DNA of 64,000 nt from contig OY970824.1 in assembly GCA_963853835.1 (NCBI GenBank), positions 68,776,884-68,840,883 on the forward strand, read 5' to 3'. The notes beneath the pieces are model-generated. The model was not told where the DNA came from. It searched no databases and saw only the letters and a program-made list of their open reading frames with translations. Below, piece by piece: positions 10,588 to 19,901 of this stretch; positions within the stretch are counted from its first letter, which is position 1, and every line of letters starts with the position of its first letter. The stretch comes from Calendula officinalis. Lineage: Eukaryota; Streptophyta; Magnoliopsida; Asterales; Asteraceae. A program made the position numbers and the translations under genes.

Positions 10588-12252
10588 CAGGTATCCCGGA
10601 AAAACTAATTATAACAAGAATACCCTTTTAGTTAAAAAAAATCTCCTCACTCATAGAGTCATAGTCTACCATTCATGTTAACCATGATTTTTAGTGTTAA
10701 TTAGGGTTTGTATCATTAACAATTTGCTTGATATTATTCTTTTCTTGAGTACGTCACTTACGATTTGTATAATTGAAGTTTTAATTCTTATGTAGGGTCT
10801 AAGTTGACAAGTGTTGAAAGCTTAGGAATCTTCTTCATAATTAATTAGCACTAATTATCATTCTTAAGCTTGTTGGTTAATTGTGTATCATATACCACAA
10901 TCCTCGTTGACTTCTTACACAACTTAAAATTGGAAAATTTCTTTACATTTCTCTATTAAATTTTGACTAAATGATGTACGTTCATGCTTTTTTAGAACAT
11001 TTGAATCTAAAAATATATTAGACCTCTCGTGAGCCATCGATTTTAAAACTACGCATGATAGAAAGTTTTATGCAATCCGAATTAATAAATCCAAAACTTG
11101 CAATCTTGTTTTTGCCTTGAATTGTACCTTTTCCATGTTTTGTAATAGGCGCCAATTTTGGATACTCGTTGGTAACGGGACTCTTTTACAAGATTAAAAT
11201 CAACAAGGCTATGCTCAAAAAGTCATCAATGCAAATTAGAAGAGTATTACTAAAAAAGTAAAAAACAATTGACTATATGGTCTAATAAATCGTTTTGAAG
11301 CATTTTCTTATCTTCAAAATTTTTGTTGCAACGAAATTGTCATAACACCTAAACCACTACACCCAAAATAGAATGCATAATAATCTTAGATGATAAGCTA
11401 AAGCATGCGTTGTCAAGCCACTTGAAGACAATTTATAGGTATTTATTAAATTTGTAGAAAATAATCAGAATTAAGTTGGGTGGTTTAGTTATTTATTGAG
11501 CTAGAGTGCGTACCGGGTTCGACTTGGTTAATTAGTTTTCAGGTCGGGTTTAGTGATGAATTACTCGAAGTCGAAGTAGTATGGAGTTTGGCTTGGCTCG
11601 GCCAAGGGTCATTCGGGCCAGCAAAGGGGGCCTTTTTAGGCCTTGAGGTGTTTAATTTGAGGTAAACTAGATACACATAAATATATAATAAATACAGAAC
11701 TATCTAGCAAGGCTGGTTCATTTTGGTAAGCCAACAATATTTTGCTGAACAAAAAACCAACTATCTAATAACTATATATCACGTATGACATCTTAAACTA
11801 CAGTCTACATAATACATAGATTATACAAAACTTTAATATAGTAGTATATGAAGTTATGTATTTGAGTTGGTATTACGTATGCAAACATTTGTATCTCATT
11901 AAAATTGTGGTTCGATGCGATCAACGTCAGTGACTTTTTGGGTAAAAACGACGTAGTTGTCGTTTGTTCACCTACGTATACACCACTAAGCTTTGTGGGA
12001 CTTCCCTTTTGTATGTCTCGACAGCCTGGGATAGGACCCACCCTTTTAGACTCTTCTACTCCAATTCTGTACACAAATTGGAATGCTAAAACGTTTTGAA
12101 TTTATATTATTATATACATATATATTCAATTATTCTCATTAACACGTCAAAAACGATTACTCATCCAATAATAGTTGTCCAAAAACACAGAATTTCATTT
12201 GGTAATAGTTGTGAGAGAGGAAAGCTAAGGTGTTTAATCTGCCCCTACTTTT
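10588..12252. other. Intergenic, no gene recognised
   Basis: AT-rich sequence without a convincing coding region. Short frames on both strands around 11805-12099 lack any family signature and overlap each other. A GC-richer patch at 11510-11660 (GGCTTGGCTCGGCC-type words) is low-complexity. Confidence 0.5.
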
Positions 12253-12759
12253 TGGTTTAATAATACTTTTTTTCTTTTTTTGAACGACAATATATTAAAA
12301 AACTAGCAAGGAGCTAGAGAATTACAAAGACATATAAAAAGAAATACATAAATAAAAAACAAGACAAATGATTCGAACACCATTCCGTCCATCTATTATT
12401 GAGATTGCATTTCTTCGCTCTGTTCTTAATCCAAAAATATGAGAAGCTCTGAATTTAACTGAAAATAAATGTTTTGTTCTCCCTTTGAGTTAAATCAAAG
12501 AATTTGTTGTTGCGATATTTCCAAATGAACCATACAAAAGTGTAAACGGCTGCCAAAAATGCTTTAAAGCGGTCTCCCTTTAACTGTTGCATTTTACCCC
12601 ATAGTATTAGTTGGTCAATATGAATAATGTGTTGTGTATCGAATCCCCACCAACGATCCAATTCAATTAGAACTTGTCTTGAAACCGCACAATCCACGAA
12701 AACATGGTTTTCTGATTCTTCTCCGGATCCACATAACACGATGGTTTAATAATACTTTT
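12253..12759 (-). mobile_element. 5'-truncated LINE with 18-bp target duplication
   Basis: TGGTTTAATAATACTTTT is repeated perfectly at 12253-12270 and 12742-12759. Between them, on the minus strand, is the C-terminal end of a LINE ORF2. The LINE's A-rich 3' tail appears as the T-rich run at 12271-12282 next to the left duplication. The structure (5' truncation, A tail, long direct repeat) is that of target-primed reverse transcription. Confidence 0.9.
12455..12739 (-). pseudogene. LINE ORF2 C-terminus (zf-RVT domain)
   Basis: A 94-residue open frame includes LCGSGEESENHVFVDC, a Cys/His zinc-binding signature, followed by LILWGKMQQLKG and FVWFIWKYRNNKFF. This is the zf-RVT module found at the C-terminus of plant LINE reverse transcriptases, with its typical W-x-I-W-K/x-RN ending. 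The endonuclease and RT domains are missing because the copy is 5'-truncated. It cannot be functional; no own start codon is implied. Confidence 0.88.
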
Positions 12760-13031
12760 GATCATTAATTCAGAATTCGGATATATGTTTGGTCTTAGAG
12801 ATGAAAGTTAAGGTGGCAATGATTATGTTTGTTCACCAACTCATGGTTACTATAGCCTAACAATCAGTCATCTATAACTATGTTTTCGGGTATATATATT
12901 TATTTTTTTCACTTTCAGATTTTTGTTGAGGGAGTGATTTGTACACCATAGTTTTTAATGTATCCACTACAACAATTGTTATATACTCCGCATCTACTAA
13001 TTATATAGTTAGCTGTAAAATTTATACATTA

Positions 13032-13104
13032 TACTCCCTTCGTCCCACAAAAAAAGTTGAAAACGAAACAACCACAAGAACAGATTAACGATGAACATAA
13101 AGTA
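13032..13104. repeat. MITE-like end joined to a copied piece of FAF coding sequence
   Basis: ACTCCCTTCGTCCCACAAAA (from 13032) resembles Stowaway-type terminal inverted repeats. It is followed within 20 bp by a 39-bp segment (13065-13103) identical to 13820-13858 inside the FAF-like gene. No opposite MITE terminus was found nearby. Whether a transposon carried the piece or a local duplication made it is unresolved. Confidence 0.6.
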
Positions 13105-13240
13105 TCAATCATGGACTCCAATCCAGACTGTGAGGATGCCATTTGTGTACCATATAATTTATTTTTATTATCCAACAATTTCTATTAATTAAATAAAAAA
13201 TTGGAACAAAATTGGGTCCCAATGAACATAACTCTTTCCC

Positions 13241-13248
13241 TACAAATA
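13241..13248 (+). promoter_or_regulatory. Possible TATA-like box of the FAF-like gene
   Basis: TACAAATA lies about 95 bp upstream of the ATG, followed by a C-rich leader. The spacing suits a plant core promoter, but the motif is degenerate and the assignment is an inference. Confidence 0.35.
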
Positions 13249-13340
13249 CCGCCACCCCTCCATCCTCATGTACTTGTGTTCATCTGGTATTAACAAAATT
13301 CACCTTCAATTCAATCAATTGATCCCAATTTCAATCACAT

Positions 13341-14714
13341 ATGACCCAGATGCAAGGTATAGTATCCATCCTCCGATCTGACAATATCTCCAAGGCGGCG
13401 TCGCTCCGCCGCACTCTGTCAGCCGATATGTCATCCAAGCGGTGGCTGGCGGGAAGTGGGTTTCCGGCAATGAAGAAGATCGCATCGTCTGAGCAGATTG
13501 CGGTTGATTCCTCTTCTCCATCTGAAGAAGAATGTGATCAGGTGATCGGAGACAATCCCAGACGGATTGATATTTGGACTGCAATTATGTCGCAAAAGAA
13601 GGAAGATGATTCCGGTAAGCTTCCACCACCGTACGTGCATCCACTTGTTAAGAAGTCTGCTAGCTCCTTAAGTGAGAAAAGTCTTAAGGTTTGTACCGAG
13701 AGTCTCGGGTCGGAAACTGGATCCGATGTGTTCTCCGAATACCCGTCTTCTGACGCCGGCGACGTTGAACAAGAACAACAGCAACCACACGCCGGCGAGG
13801 TTGAACAAGAACAAGAAAAGAAACAACCACAAGAACAGATTAACGATGAACATAAAGTTGTGAAGCCTGCATGCTTGCCGACTAAAAAAACCCAGCAACC
13901 TCGTTCTTTCCCTCCGCCACTTCCATCTCTCGCCGCCGCACGTGTTGACGGGCCGTCGCTTCACATGCATTCCCGCCGTGTCGACGGCCGGCTTGTCCTT
14001 GAAGCGGTTTCCATCCCGCCGCAGAAATACTTTGAAGCTCAACGTGAAGACGGCCGGTTTCTCCTCACGGTTATCAACAAGCCGGAAGAATTACAACCAC
14101 CATCGGAAAACGAATTTGTTGACTTCTTCGAGGAAGAAAAAGATAACGATACTGATCAGGAACAAGATGATGACGACGATGGTTATGAGATTGAGATCAA
14201 GAATAATAATCAAGGATTAATCTTGAAAGACCGACCATTAAATTACACAAACATGATGTTAAATGTACACAAATCCATAACGATAAAGAAGATGAACGAA
14301 AGGGATAACGAGAATCCATCATGGTCCCGAAAGCTCAACACGAAATTAGTATCGAATTACTTATCAAAGTTACAAGTTGTGGAGGAAGAAGAAGCATATT
14401 CAGCAACCCCACCACCATCGGCCGTCATAGCAAAGTCTCTCCCACCACCACCACGAGCAACCGGACGGCCGCCACTTCCGCCACCACCGGCGGCCACCTC
14501 AGTCAACTCATACCAATACTTCTGGAGGGCTAAACCCACGGTAGCAAGTGTGATTGATCCAATGATTACACAACACCGCCCACCCACAAAAACCAAAGAC
14601 TTGGTTCTACTAAGAGGGAACAAAGCAGACTGCTTGATACCTTCCTTGAAAGGTTGCAAAGAGCCAAGAAGGTCGCTTGTGATGTGGGAGCCATTCTGCA
14701 TAGCAACCTCTTAA
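13341..14714 (+). CDS. FANTASTIC FOUR-like protein (FAF-like, chloroplastic type)
   Basis: Single-exon gene of 457 residues. The N-terminus (GIVSILRSD...SLRRTLSADMSSKRWL) and the central block around residues 188-245 (FPPPLPSLAA, then SRRVDGRLVLEAVS and REDGRFLLTVI) form the FAF/DUF3049 domain with its paired R-x-DGR motifs. An acidic stretch follows (near residues 268-290), then a proline-rich tail. FAF proteins in Arabidopsis influence shoot meristem size through the WUSCHEL-CLAVATA circuit; the closest subgroup by layout seems to be 'FAF-like, chloroplastic', whose role is less clear. An E/Q-rich spacer (residues 135-175) includes a short tandem duplication (GEVEQEQ). A 39-bp part of that spacer is repeated upstream of the gene. 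The frame is intact and probably expressed. Confidence 0.87.
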   Translation: MTQMQGIVSILRSDNISKAASLRRTLSADMSSKRWLAGSGFPAMKKIASSEQIAVDSSSPSEEECDQVIGDNPRRIDIWTAIMSQKKEDDSGKLPPPYVHPLVKKSASSLSEKSLKVCTESLGSETGSDVFSEYPSSDAGDVEQEQQQPHAGEVEQEQEKKQPQEQINDEHKVVKPACLPTKKTQQPRSFPPPLPSLAAARVDGPSLHMHSRRVDGRLVLEAVSIPPQKYFEAQREDGRFLLTVINKPEELQPPSENEFVDFFEEEKDNDTDQEQDDDDDGYEIEIKNNNQGLILKDRPLNYTNMMLNVHKSITIKKMNERDNENPSWSRKLNTKLVSNYLSKLQVVEEEEAYSATPPPSAVIAKSLPPPPRATGRPPLPPPPAATSVNSYQYFWRAKPTVASVIDPMITQHRPPTKTKDLVLLRGNKADCLIPSLKGCKEPRRSLVMWEPFCIATS

Positions 14715-15321
14715 TTCCCGAGCTCACTTCCACTAATTAATCACCTTTTTTTTTTATATAATATATTGTATCTAAACATCTACATGTGTATGTGTATGTA
14801 TCTCTCTATATAATAAGCATATGAAAGAGTGAGAGATGCTAGCCATAAATTTTAAAACAAAAATGTACCATAGATTATTTGCTAAAAGTATGGTTTATGA
14901 TTAAAGAATAAGTAGCACTATGTTTGACATGGTGACCATCGATATCTTTGTATCATGATTGAGTTGGCTTTTGAGTAGCCAATGGAGTTGAATTTAGGGT
15001 TTTTTTTGGGTATGAATTGTTGTTGATTTAGGAGCATTAAGATCTATCTTTTTTAGGCATGCATGTTGTATTGTTTTTTAAACTTTTGCTTTTTTGGTCG
15101 GCTTTCTTTCATTGGGTTATTCATGTAGAAAAAAGCAGTTAATTAAAGTAACAAAAATCACTAACAACGTGTGAAATTTAAAAGTAGATAAAGAGCTTTT
15201 GTTTTCGGAATCCAAAATAAATCTATGCATATATGAATTTTGTTAACTACAGTTATAAAAACACACCGTGTCGTGTTCGCCTAAACTCGCCAAACCCGTT
15301 TAACATGCATTAACAATTTAA
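14715..15321. other. 3' flank of the FAF-like gene
   Basis: A T-rich stretch at 14745-14765 is followed by ATATATTGTATC-type sequence suited to a polyadenylation region. The rest is AT-rich with no coding signal. Confidence 0.4.
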
Positions 15322-15515
15322 CATCACATCAGTGGCGGACCCAGAGAAAAAGTTGAGGGGTGTCACCGGTTGCACATTTTTTTCTCAGGGGTTGCACTTA
15401 CACTAATAAAAAGAAAATTTAAAAATTTTAACGCTATTTTTACACTATTCGGAAAAATTTCAGGAGTTGCACGGGCAACCCCAGGCACCATACTAGGTCC
15501 TCCCCTGCATCACAT
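15322..15515. mobile_element. hAT-type MITE, 8-bp target duplication
   Basis: CATCACAT is repeated at 15322-15329 and 15508-15515. The 178-bp insert (15330-15507) begins CAGTGGCGGAC and ends GTCCTCCCCTG, an imperfect terminal inverted repeat (9 of 11). An 8-bp duplication and CAGTGGCGGA-type ends are features of hAT elements. It has no coding capacity; the small frame crossing it is incidental. Confidence 0.85.
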
Positions 15516-15719
15516 CATCCCTTATGTTAAACACATGCCCAAAGAGAATAGCCAAAGCTATGGCGGACGTTAAAGCAATGCAAAATTGATTATTTGTGGG
15601 ACCCACTTTGGGTTTTTTGTGTTAAAACCAAGTTAAAAAGCCAAAGCCAAAATGACTTAACATGATTTTACAATCGGTAACACACCGTTTCCGAGAATTG
15701 TCACAAAGAGTCTCTATTA

Positions 15720-16027
15720 ATTAGAGATCATGTCCTTGTTCAGGCTAAGATCCTTCAGATCGCAAATGATAATGGTCATCCACATAAAGTTCGGTCTACC
15801 CCTTCTCCTCGAGTCACTTACTATGAGATTTTCACTTTCCTAACTGGCGATGTTCGTGGTCTTCTCTTGACATGGTCAAATCCTCGCATTCGTTCTTCCC
15901 TTATCTTGTTGATGATAGTCTCCACCTCAAGCTCTGTTCTAAAAGATCCAGAGCATCATGTCTAGAATGGTTCCACAAGTCCAACTCAATATCCGCATCT
16001 CCGCCACATCCATCTGCCACAATCATC
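15720..16027. other. Possible degenerate coding fragment, family not recognised
   Basis: One plus-strand frame from about 15745 reads through roughly 70 codons (AKILQIANDNGHPHKVRS, then EIFTFLTGDVRGLLLTWSNP) before a TAG at about 15961. Composition looks protein-like rather than random, but I cannot name the family. It ends beside the miniature CACTA element. Confidence 0.25.
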
Positions 16028-16297
16028 AGTCACTACTACAGATCGGGTTTGAAGATGCGGCGGCAAATATTTATATATTGCGATTGTCAAATAAAACCGC
16101 AGCAACAAAAGAATATCGCACTGTGAGAGAACAAACCGCAACAACAAGCCGCATTATCAAACCATTTTCACCGCATTATCAAACCATTTTTCACCGCATT
16201 ATCAAACCGTTTTCACCGCAGATTGTTGGTGCGGCCCTTTCCCCGCATTATCAAACCGTTTTCACCGCATTATCAAAGCGTTTCTGTAGTAGTGAGT
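16028..16297. mobile_element. Miniature CACTA element with subterminal repeats
   Basis: The insert 16031-16294 (264 bp) begins CACTACTACAGA and ends TCTGTAGTAGTG, a perfect 12-bp terminal inverted repeat of the CACTA (En/Spm) type. It is flanked by the 3-bp duplication AGT on both sides. The right half carries five copies of a 22-23-bp repeat (CCGCATTATCAAACCGTTTT type), interrupted once by GCAGATTGTTGGTGCGG. Subterminal repeats are where CACTA transposases bind. There is no transposase, so it is non-autonomous. Confidence 0.9.
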
Positions 16298-17732
16298 TAA
16301 CATATTTGGTAGCATTTTTTGGCACATTCACATAAAAAAAAGCAAGTCGCGCAATTAATTTTGGATAGGTTTTTATGGCCAAATCGGATTTTCTTAAACC
16401 AGTTTAAAAACCGGATATAGCCCTTGCACACAAAAACCGGTTTAAAAGACGGATTTGACCGTTGGGTATAAAAACTGATTTTAGTTTTTTTTCTTCAATG
16501 ACAATTTTATAACTAAATTTAGCAAAGTGCTAAATAAATCAATACATGGGTTTTTTAGTCAATCAACCCAAGAAATCGAACATTTTGGATTTCTATGGGT
16601 TTGCCACTGAAAAGAATACAAAATAATAAAATCAACAATATCTTGTTTATGGATACTACGTACCGAAATTAAAAATAATAGAATTCCGCTACCGTCAAAT
16701 CATCCAACATGTTGTAATCCCGATCACCCTTAGCTTCAACTTTTTTAATAAGATTTTTGTACAATTAGGAAAACGAACATCACATGTACGATTCTCTCTA
16801 GCTTGTCATGGTTGTTGATGCACGCGTTAGTTGGTGCTAAACCAACCGGTGTAACTTCAACTCCCGGGAAAACCAAACATTTTCAAACCCTATAATAACC
16901 GAAAACATTTACTCTTTGTGATTGTCCCGGATTAGTTTTTCCATCTTTTACAAGCTCGAGTTCGGGCTCGGGTGCGTCTTATAAGCAACATAAGAAGCCT
17001 TAAAGGAAGAAGGATAGAGCATGGCAGATTAAAGATGATGCGAGTGATGGGATGCCGGTGGTTAGGGTCTATCAGAAATTGGTTACATGGGACCCGTTAT
17101 GGCTACTTAAAGTGAACTCATGGTTGGTTGCGGGATCTTGTGGATATTGAATGAAATGATTCAAGTTTGTGTTGTGATCGTGATTGGGGTTTTAGGGTTT
17201 ACTTGTTTTGGTTTGAGCGATTTGATGATGTTATATTAGTGTTTTGTTCTTGGAGGTCCAAACATATGAATTATTATTGCTTATCTATTGCATAAGAATA
17301 TGGTTATCTAGTTCGTTGTTGGACTAACCTCGCGTATTGAAAACTCTTATGAAGCAAGCCTAATGTACAAATCGGTATAGCAGAAGGTACAAGAAGCACT
17401 ATGGTGGTTGTTGGTCCTAAATCCACAAACAAAGTGGATAGTTATATTGCCACTTGGAAAATAGTTGAGTATTCAAATTGTCGTGTCAAGAAACGTTCTT
17501 GATTAACAGTCTTTATAAAGATGTAGATATAACATCGATATTTGGTTATTTTAAGAATGGATACGATGAAGGTAACATATAACAGTCAAGACTCAAATCT
17601 CTACTCATATATTAATAGACTACTTCTTGAGAAACTTCCGACAAGAATATGAGTAATACATATGTTAAAATTTACTATATATAAACAATTCTTATAAGAC
17701 TACTATTGGCAAGGCTTGAATTGAGTTGTAGA
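16298..17732. other. Intergenic, no gene recognised
   Basis: A GC-richer part at 16950-17140 has a partly open plus-strand frame (IKDDASDGMPVVRVYQKL) that I cannot assign. Motifs AAACCGGTTT-like near 16395-16450 are low-complexity. Nothing else is supported. Confidence 0.4.
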
Positions 17733-18034
17733 GGGTGTTTGGGAAAGCTTTTGAAAAGTGCCTATTGACTTATTAGCTTTTTCAAAAAGTCAATAAGTTG
17801 TTTGGATAAGATAATAAGTCATTTTCAAATGACTTTTCAAAAAGCCTTGAAAAGGAGTTTTTGAAAAGTAAGGAAGCCCTTACTTTTCAAATGACTTATC
17901 AACTTTTCACTATAAAAAGTCAATAAGCTAAGACAAACATCATCTTTTAAAATTACTTTTCAAAATCAAAAAGTTAATAAACACTTTTAGCTAAAAGCAA
18001 TTTTTAACATAAAAAAGCTTATCCAAACATGCCC
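17733..18034. mobile_element. Fold-back MITE with GGG(CA)TGTTTGG termini
   Basis: The left end GGGTGTTTGGGAAAGCTTTT pairs with the right end AAGCTTATCCAAACATGCCC. The interior is also self-complementary (repeated AAAAGTCAATAAG and TGACTTTTC words on both strands). The length is about 300 bp. GTAG occurs just outside both ends, but I could not settle a target duplication, so the superfamily is open (Tourist-like or hAT-like). Confidence 0.65.
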
Positions 18035-19246
18035 GTAGTCATAAAAGTATTATCTATACTCCTTTATTAAACATTTAGGGGATTGGGGAAATTTTGTCGT
18101 TACATTAATTTAAGCACTCATCTATACGTCCTCTTCTCCATTCAGTTGGTGTTCATCCTCTTCAATCGTCATCCACCACCTGTTCAACCGCAATGAAACT
18201 TTCTGAATCGTCACACCCCTTAAACGTCTCTTCCAACCGTCGTATCCCTTAACATCTATTTAAATGCATTCAATTCCGACTATTCTCACCATTTATCAAT
18301 CGGAGACACATCGTCGAATTCTGATGAAGGTGCCCCAATTCTTCTTCTTTATTATAAACTTTTATTCTTACTTATTCCTCCTGTTCGTCAACAAATTGCA
18401 TCGAAATTGAAATATTGTCGTTGTCAACAAACTTCCCTTCCTATGTTCTTATGAGGCTTTCTATCTATTGGCATTTTGATATGATGAGAGTTTCTTGCTT
18501 CCTGAGTATATGCAAAATTGTAACGACTCTCATATGTTAACCTATTTAATGGTTTGTTTGTAATGAATCAGTGGGTAACGAATCACAATGGGTTCGTATC
18601 ATAAAGAACATTGCCAATTACCATCAAATTACATCCCGTTTGATATGTTACCCATTTGACCCGTTAACTCTTTCTATTGGCATTTAGATATGCACACAAT
18701 TAATTTATATCAGAACTTTTGATAAGCAAATTGGGTTTCATTTATTGATTTTTATTTGAATGAATCAATATGCAACTATGAATTAATTGAATGCTTTTTG
18801 AATATATCAATATGAAACTGTAATTTTTCATAAACAAGACAACATAGCCTGTGCGATGCACGAGCTTTATTCATGATAATGAGTTATTTTGAACGTAAAT
18901 TATATACATTGCATTGGTGTTACGGGCAAAGTACCTAAAGCATGATAACTATCATATTTGGCTTTGATATCGAGCACTCTACTAAAAAAGCAAAGTGTAT
19001 CAGATTACAATGTAGTTTTCGGTGTGGCCAACCATCATCTTAAGGGTGTCACCTAATTTTCCTCATAGAATAACCATCAACTTTTCGGTGTAAACTTATT
19101 TTTTAAAGATATGTAGATTAATAATATTTAATGAGGTATATTAATTTGGTGTTCACCGTACCTATTATTACAAAAATAGACACAATAAATTAATTAAAAC
19201 CATTATAATTTAAATGTAACATACCAAGGTACACCTGTTTCCCACA
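18035..19246. other. Intergenic; possible degenerate Helitron end
   Basis: No coding region is recognised. At about 18848-18867 the imperfect palindrome GCCTGTGCGATGCACGAGC resembles the hairpin near Helitron 3' ends, but no CTRR terminus follows at the right distance. The rest is AT-rich. Confidence 0.35.
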
Positions 19247-19251
19247 ATCCC

Positions 19252-19869
19252 TGTCAGGATCGATTAACTATAGAAAAGTTAATAAACACTTTAGATCTAA
19301 TTGAATATAGAAGTTGCAGCGGATCAACACTATATCAATGTAATTAAGAACAATGAACTGTAAATAATATGCGGAAGTATTAAGAACACAGTTTCACAAA
19401 AAGCTTCAATGTATATTATTGAGTTAACAATACACACATACGTTTATAATTCGTAAGGAACTATTTATAATAGTCCTTGAAGCTAAACTATTTACCCTAG
19501 TTATTCTAGGACTTTGATTTACATCGAATAATAAAAATATACGTTGATTTACATTCTATAACTATCTCTACGAAGATCTCGGACTTGATATTCTTCAAAA
19601 ACGCGTATCAGTAGTAAAACTCATCACCAGTAGTAAATATGTAACATCAGTAGTAAACTTGGTGATCAGTAGTAAGTCCAGAAACCATCGTCAGTAGTAA
19701 CTACTAAGATCAGTAGTATCTTCAATCTGTGCATGATCAGTAGTAACTAAGTTATAGTATCACCAGTATCAACTTCATCAGTAGTAACATGTTCTGCCCC
19801 ATCAGTACTAATTATTGTCAGTACTAACTGCAGCATCAGTATCAAGTTGATCTGTGTTTTGTTCCAACA
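19252..19869 (-). repeat. 3' LTR of the copia element (left in the window)
   Basis: 618 bp. The right third (about 19614-19830) holds eight exact CAGTAGTA octamers plus several CAGTATC/CAGTACT variants. It lacks the 20-bp duplication present in the other LTR. Confidence 0.93.
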
Positions 19870-19884
19870 ATCTCCCCCTAAACT
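19870..19884 (-). other. Polypurine tract of the copia element
   Basis: On the minus strand, AGTTTAGGGGGAGAT abuts the 3' LTR, the expected plus-strand priming site and typical of copia elements. Confidence 0.85.
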
Positions 19885-19901
19885 TAATGATTATCTATTA
19901 A

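Noticed and set aside
11805..12099. Overlapping small frames on both strands
   Set aside because: No homology signature, AT-rich context, mutually antisense.
15872..16335. Open frames over the miniature CACTA element
   Set aside because: They run through terminal and subterminal repeats of a transposon and have no family signature.
18848..18867. Helitron end (GTGCGATGCAC hairpin)
   Set aside because: No CTRR terminus at the proper distance on either strand.
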